Origin: an uncultured Bacilli bacterium
Lineage (GTDB): Bacteria > Bacillota_I > Bacilli_A > RF39 > UBA660
NCBI GenBank assembly: GCA_944332505.1
Contig: CALVKC010000047.1
Coordinates: forward strand, 1-8,322
Direction of reading: 5' to 3'
DNA: 8,322 nt
Below the pieces are notes generated by a model. It searched no databases. It was not told the DNA's origin and worked only from the letters and a program-made list of their open reading frames with translations. Every line of letters begins with the position of its first letter. The first letter of the stretch is position 1. This document shows positions 5,629 through 8,322 of this stretch, in pieces. A program made the position numbers and the translations under genes.

Positions 5629-6229
5629 GATAATATTGACATTTAAAAGGACATTTTTCACATTCTGGTTTTTTACTTTTACAAATATATCTTCCAAATA
5701 GTACTAATTGTAAATGCACTCTATTCCATTTATCTTTAGGGAAAAAATTCATTAAATATTGTTCAATTTTTAAAACATCGTTGCTTTTAGTTAATCCCAG
5801 TCTATTAGATACTCTTGCAACATGAGTATCTACTGCAATAGTAGGCACATTATAAATATTTGCTAAAACCACATTACACGTTTTATGACCTACTCCTGGT
5901 AATTTTTCAAGATAATCTCTATCGTTTGGAACTACTCCATTGTAATCTTCAACTAATCTTTTAGATAGTTCTTTTATATATTGTGCTTTCCTTTTATAAG
6001 TTCCTACCGGATATATTATTTTTTCAATATCCTTTATAGGAGCATCTTTTAAACTATATATATTATATTTAGAAAATAATGTCTTAGTTACTGAATTTAC
6101 TCTTTTATCTGTTGATTGTGCCGATAATAAAGTGGCTATTAATAGTTCATAATCTTTTTCATAGTTTAATTCGCATATAGGATTAGGGAATAAATTATCT
6201 AAACTGTTTAATACTTCTTTACTTTTCAT
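5612..6229 (-). CDS. nth: Endonuclease III, base-excision DNA glycosylase/AP lyase
   Basis: A 205-residue cytoplasmic repair enzyme that removes oxidised pyrimidines and nicks the abasic site. It shows LLSAQSTDKRVN (34-45), the helix-hairpin-helix LPGVGHKTCNVV (110-121) with catalytic Lys116, and VDTHVARVSNRLGL (133-146) with catalytic Asp134. The C-terminal iron-sulfur cluster ligands appear as Cys183, Cys190, Cys193 and Cys197: spacing 6, 2 and 3, whereas the usual family spacing is 6, 2 and 5. The overall length is normal. The ATG start at 6227-6229 lies inside the end of dnaD (11-base overlap) with only a weak GGTTAA upstream, so translation probably depends on dnaD. dnaD-nth is also adjacent in B. 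subtilis. It ends in the terminator shared with pbp1A. Confidence 0.95.
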   Translation of the reverse strand: MKSKEVLNSLDNLFPNPICELNYEKDYELLIATLLSAQSTDKRVNSVTKTLFSKYNIYSLKDAPIKDIEKIIYPVGTYKRKAQYIKELSKRLVEDYNGVVPNDRDYLEKLPGVGHKTCNVVLANIYNVPTIAVDTHVARVSNRLGLTKSNDVLKIEQYLMNFFPKDKWNRVHLQLVLFGRYICKSKKPECEKCPFKCQYYQKKEQ

Positions 6230-6848
6230 TTAACCAATCAAAACTTAGTAAACTAGTTTCAAATAATTTACTTTCATCCTTTTGTTCATCATTAAAACGG
6301 TTATTTACTTGTTCTATCGTTTTATATCCTTTTTTATTCCATTCATATAATATTTTATCTATATATCTTAAACTACATACGCCATTATAAACTGCTTCTT
6401 TTAATGCCGCAATTATTATTTCTTCACTAAATCCTTTATCTATCCAAGCATTAATTATTTCATAATCCATTGTTGATAATGTCTTACCAAATTCACTTTC
6501 AAATATACTAAATATGTCTTTTTTATCAGATTCTAATTCTTGTTTTTTATTATCACTTTTTATTTCATTATAAAATTTTTCTAAACTTACTCTTTCTACA
6601 ATCTTTCCTTCATCATCTTTTTCAGCTTTTACTTTAATAATCTTTTTACTCATTAAATTGCTATAGGCTTCTAATACTCTTTCTTCTGATAATGATAATG
6701 ACTTACTAATTACTTTAATATTAAAAATAGAATCAAAAGAATTATCAAAATATAAAAGAAGTAAAAATTCGTTTAAAGATAATTCTTGTTTTAATGCTTC
6801 TTTTATAAAAATACTTTCAGCTACAAATTTTTTGTTATCTTTAAACAT
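6219..6848 (-). CDS. dnaD: DNA replication initiation protein DnaD
   Basis: A 209-residue primosome protein that in low-GC Gram-positives acts after DnaA, remodelling DNA and helping load the replicative helicase. The N-terminal winged-helix oligomerisation domain covers about 1-95 (FIKEALKQELSLNEFLLLLY near the start). After a Lys/Asp/Glu-rich linker (about 95-112) comes the DnaB_2/DnaD C-terminal domain (about 113-180) with the diagnostic YxxxIxxxW motif as YIDKILYEW, and a short tail ending FDWLN. The longest frame begins at GTG 6855-6857, but that codon is part of the Shine-Dalgarno AAGGAGTGA, so the ATG at 6846-6848 (8 bases after AGGAG) is preferred. It starts 5 bases after the cca stop and its end overlaps nth, giving a tight cca-dnaD-nth operon. 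Confidence 0.93.
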   Translation of the reverse strand: MFKDNKKFVAESIFIKEALKQELSLNEFLLLLYFDNSFDSIFNIKVISKSLSLSEERVLEAYSNLMSKKIIKVKAEKDDEGKIVERVSLEKFYNEIKSDNKKQELESDKKDIFSIFESEFGKTLSTMDYEIINAWIDKGFSEEIIIAALKEAVYNGVCSLRYIDKILYEWNKKGYKTIEQVNNRFNDEQKDESKLFETSLLSFDWLNEK

Positions 6849-6853
6849 TTTTC

Positions 6854-7918
6854 TCACTCCTTCTTTAAATATTTAATTATTTCCCCTTTTTTATTTTTTA
6901 AACTACCATTTAATATTTTATTTATTAAATCTATATATACTTCGTTAACTTTTTTTCCTTCGATATGTAATAATTTAATTATTTCATCACCTTTGATATC
7001 TATATCTTTACGCTCTTTAATTGGTAATTTTTTATACATTTGATTTATCTTTTTACTACTTATATTTAATATCATTCCTGCAATTAAATTAACATATAAA
7101 CCATATTTAAATAATGTATAATTATTAATACTATTACCTTTTACTATCTCGGTAATATCTATTATATTGCTTTTTTCTATATTTGTAAATGGGATATCTT
7201 TAACTTTTATTTGTGCCCACATTCCAATTAAATCTTTTGTATATATGATATCCTTGTATTTTATTTCTAGTTCTTCACTTATTTTTAATTCATTTAATAA
7301 ATCTAAGCCTTTTTGATAATTTGGACTCATTAAAATTTTACTTAATTCACTTTTAACTCGGTCTTTTGAAAGTGTGTTTACTAACTCTTTTTTGCTTTTT
7401 ATAGCTTTTATTAAATTATTGTCAATTTCAAAATTTAGTACTGTTGCAAATCTTATGGCTCTTAATATTCTTAATGGATCTTCTTCTAATCTTTTTTCAT
7501 TATCACCAATCATTTTAATTATTCTATTGTTTAAATCTTCTATTCCATTTAATAAATCAATTATATTTTCATCTTTGTCCATGCAAATCGTATTAATTGT
7601 AAAATCTCTTCTTTTTAAATCTTCTTTTAAGTCAGTTATGTATTTTACTTCTTGAGGATGCCTGTTAGAATATTTTGTATCTTTCCTATATGTTGTTATA
7701 TCAATATTAAAATTATCTATTATTAATCTTGCTCCACCATAATTATTAGCACATATATTAAATATATTATATATATCTTTAGGTAGTGCTGTTGTGCATA
7801 TGTCTATATCATATGATTTAATACCAAGTAAATAATCTCTAACAAAACCACCTACTAAATAGGCTTCAAAACCATTTGTATTAAGTTCTATTAAAACATT
7901 TTTTATTATTTTATCCAT
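6854..7918 (-). CDS. cca: CCA-adding tRNA nucleotidyltransferase (class II)
   Basis: A 354-residue enzyme that adds or repairs the 3'-terminal CCA of tRNAs from CTP and ATP without a nucleic acid template. The polymerase-beta-type head contains YLVGGFVRDYLLG (20-32), the metal-binding DID (37-39) in SYDIDICTT and a third likely carboxylate Asp73 in DITTYR. Then come the nucleotide-handling region RRDFTINTI (103-111) and the tRNA-binding motif EEDPLRILRAIRFA (145-158). The C-terminal body and tail are recognisable (GDEIIKLLHIEGKKVNEVY) with no HD phosphohydrolase domain, as in Bacillus-type enzymes, but shorter than their roughly 400 residues. The start ATG 7916-7918 follows GGGGAT at 7930-7925. 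It leads the operon with dnaD and nth; its final codon and stop supply the dnaD ribosome site. Poly(A) polymerase is the alternative for this family, less likely in Bacilli. Confidence 0.93.
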   Translation of the reverse strand: MDKIIKNVLIELNTNGFEAYLVGGFVRDYLLGIKSYDIDICTTALPKDIYNIFNICANNYGGARLIIDNFNIDITTYRKDTKYSNRHPQEVKYITDLKEDLKRRDFTINTICMDKDENIIDLLNGIEDLNNRIIKMIGDNEKRLEEDPLRILRAIRFATVLNFEIDNNLIKAIKSKKELVNTLSKDRVKSELSKILMSPNYQKGLDLLNELKISEELEIKYKDIIYTKDLIGMWAQIKVKDIPFTNIEKSNIIDITEIVKGNSINNYTLFKYGLYVNLIAGMILNISSKKINQMYKKLPIKERKDIDIKGDEIIKLLHIEGKKVNEVYIDLINKILNGSLKNKKGEIIKYLKKE

Positions 7919-7935
7919 AAAGTTATCCCCATTTA

Positions 7936-7941
7936 ATTATA
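7936..7941 (-). promoter_or_regulatory. -10 element of the cca-dnaD-nth operon
   Basis: A perfect TATAAT lies on the minus strand with only a poor -35 upstream. The expected start near 7929 leaves a leader of about 10 bases, so the GGGGAT ribosome site sits at the very 5' end of the mRNA. The same TATAATTA context and spacing occur before recU. Confidence 0.55.
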
Positions 7942-7975
7942 CACTATTTTCAGAGTTTTTAATATTAATATAAAG

Positions 7976-8003
7976 AAAAAAGCAATCTTTTGTTGATTGC
8001 TTT
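7976..8003 (-). terminator. Rho-independent terminator of the SDR gene
   Basis: On the minus strand AAAGCAATC (8003-7995) and GATTGCTTT (7987-7979) form a perfect 9-base stem with a 7-base loop, followed by a T run (7981-7976). The stem begins inside the TAA stop of the upstream gene. It separates that gene from the cca promoter. Confidence 0.88.
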
Positions 8004-8322
8004 ACACTCCCATAGTTGTTGTTTCAGGTAATGTTGAACCACCATCGATTACTATTCCTTGCCCTGTTATATAACTTGATTCATCACTTGCTAAAAAGGC
8101 TACTAGTTCACCTATTTCTTCTTTTGTTGCTAACCTTTTTAAAGGTACAGCACTAGCTATTCCATCTATTACACTTTGAGGATTTTCAGGATTGCTTATT
8201 TTAGCCATGTTATCTACCATTGGTGTGTGAATGTATCCAGGCATAACAGCATTTACTCTAATTTTTTTAGATGCAAGTTCTGCCGCGAGAGACTTGGTAA
8301 ATCCTAAAATTGCTGCTTTTGT
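8002..8322 (-). CDS. Short-chain dehydrogenase/reductase, C-terminal part
   Basis: The 3' end of a gene that continues past the right edge; 106 residues are visible. It is a classical NAD(P)-dependent SDR: the second visible residue is the catalytic Lys of YxxxK in TKAAILGFTKSLAAELA (its Tyr lies outside the window), followed by IRVNAVMPGYIHTPMV (the VNxxxPGxxxT segment after the active site), the substrate-loop helix, RLATKEEIGELVAFLASDES and the closing SYITGQGIVIDGGS. The tail LPETTTMGV is short. The family reduces or oxidises carbonyl/hydroxyl groups of many substrates; FabG (3-oxoacyl-ACP reductase), glucose dehydrogenase-like and hydroxysteroid dehydrogenase-like enzymes all share these motifs, so the substrate cannot be told here. 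An internal ATG at 8242-8244 is only Met27 of the visible part, not the start. A strong terminator overlaps its stop. Confidence 0.92.
   Translation of the reverse strand, partial: TKAAILGFTKSLAAELASKKIRVNAVMPGYIHTPMVDNMAKISNPENPQSVIDGIASAVPLKRLATKEEIGELVAFLASDESSYITGQGIVIDGGSTLPETTTMGV

Noticed and set aside
7374..7655. A 93-residue plus-strand open frame
   Set aside because: It is antisense to the conserved body of cca and has the Phe/Ser/Ile-rich makeup expected of a complement of AT-rich coding DNA.
8002..8244. An 80-residue gene starting at the ATG 8242-8244
   Set aside because: The frame stays open to the window edge and the upstream codons encode the conserved SDR Lys-containing helix, so this is an internal Met.
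1..8322. Mycoplasma-type code with TGA as Trp
   Set aside because: TGG codes all Trp seen and TGA serves as the stop of recU, cca and the small first gene, at family-expected ends.

Overview
The window is strongly AT-rich and reads as a low-GC Gram-positive bacterium of the Bacilli, probably an uncultured or gut-type lineage near the Mollicutes/Erysipelotrichia branch. Three things point there: a type B (Bacillus-like) RNase P RNA, the Firmicutes-specific set GpsB, RecU, class A PBP1 and DnaD, and an Asn/Lys/Ile-rich proteome. The genetic code is standard: Trp is TGG and TGA is used as a stop (recU, cca, the first small gene). No exotic system is visible. This is a compact core-gene region with some unusual details.

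Layout. Minus strand, from about 2200 down to 69: gpsB, rnpB (RNase P RNA, beginning at the gpsB stop), rodZ-like, pgsA, a terminator, and a small Cys-rich CotD-like gene with its own sigma-K-like promoter. Plus strand, 2440 to 5596: recU and pbp1A, coupled by an ATGA overlap and closed by a terminator. Minus strand, 7941 down to 5612: an operon of cca, dnaD and nth, converging on pbp1A. Minus strand, 8322 down to 8002: the 3' end of a short-chain dehydrogenase with its own terminator. The 316-base gap between the divergent gpsB and recU starts holds their promoters and a small possibly frameshifted gene on the minus strand.

How the genes fit together. From memory, the order resembles Bacillus subtilis, where dnaD-nth-ponA-recU lies close to cotD, gpsB and rnpB, and ymfM (RodZ)-pgsA is a separate pair. 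Here both blocks adjoin. The theme is growth and chromosome maintenance: PBP1A polymerises and cross-links peptidoglycan, GpsB and RodZ organise wall synthesis and shape, PgsA makes phosphatidylglycerol phosphate, RecU resolves Holliday junctions, DnaD loads replication proteins, Nth repairs oxidised bases, and Cca and RNase P mature tRNA ends. The CotD-like gene hints at sporulation.

Points worth a second look: active-site variants in RecU, PBP1A and Nth, the tight gpsB-rnpB-rodZ packing, and terminators built into gene ends. Several translation starts were moved inward from the longest reading frame because the Shine-Dalgarno sequence lies inside the apparent N-terminus.
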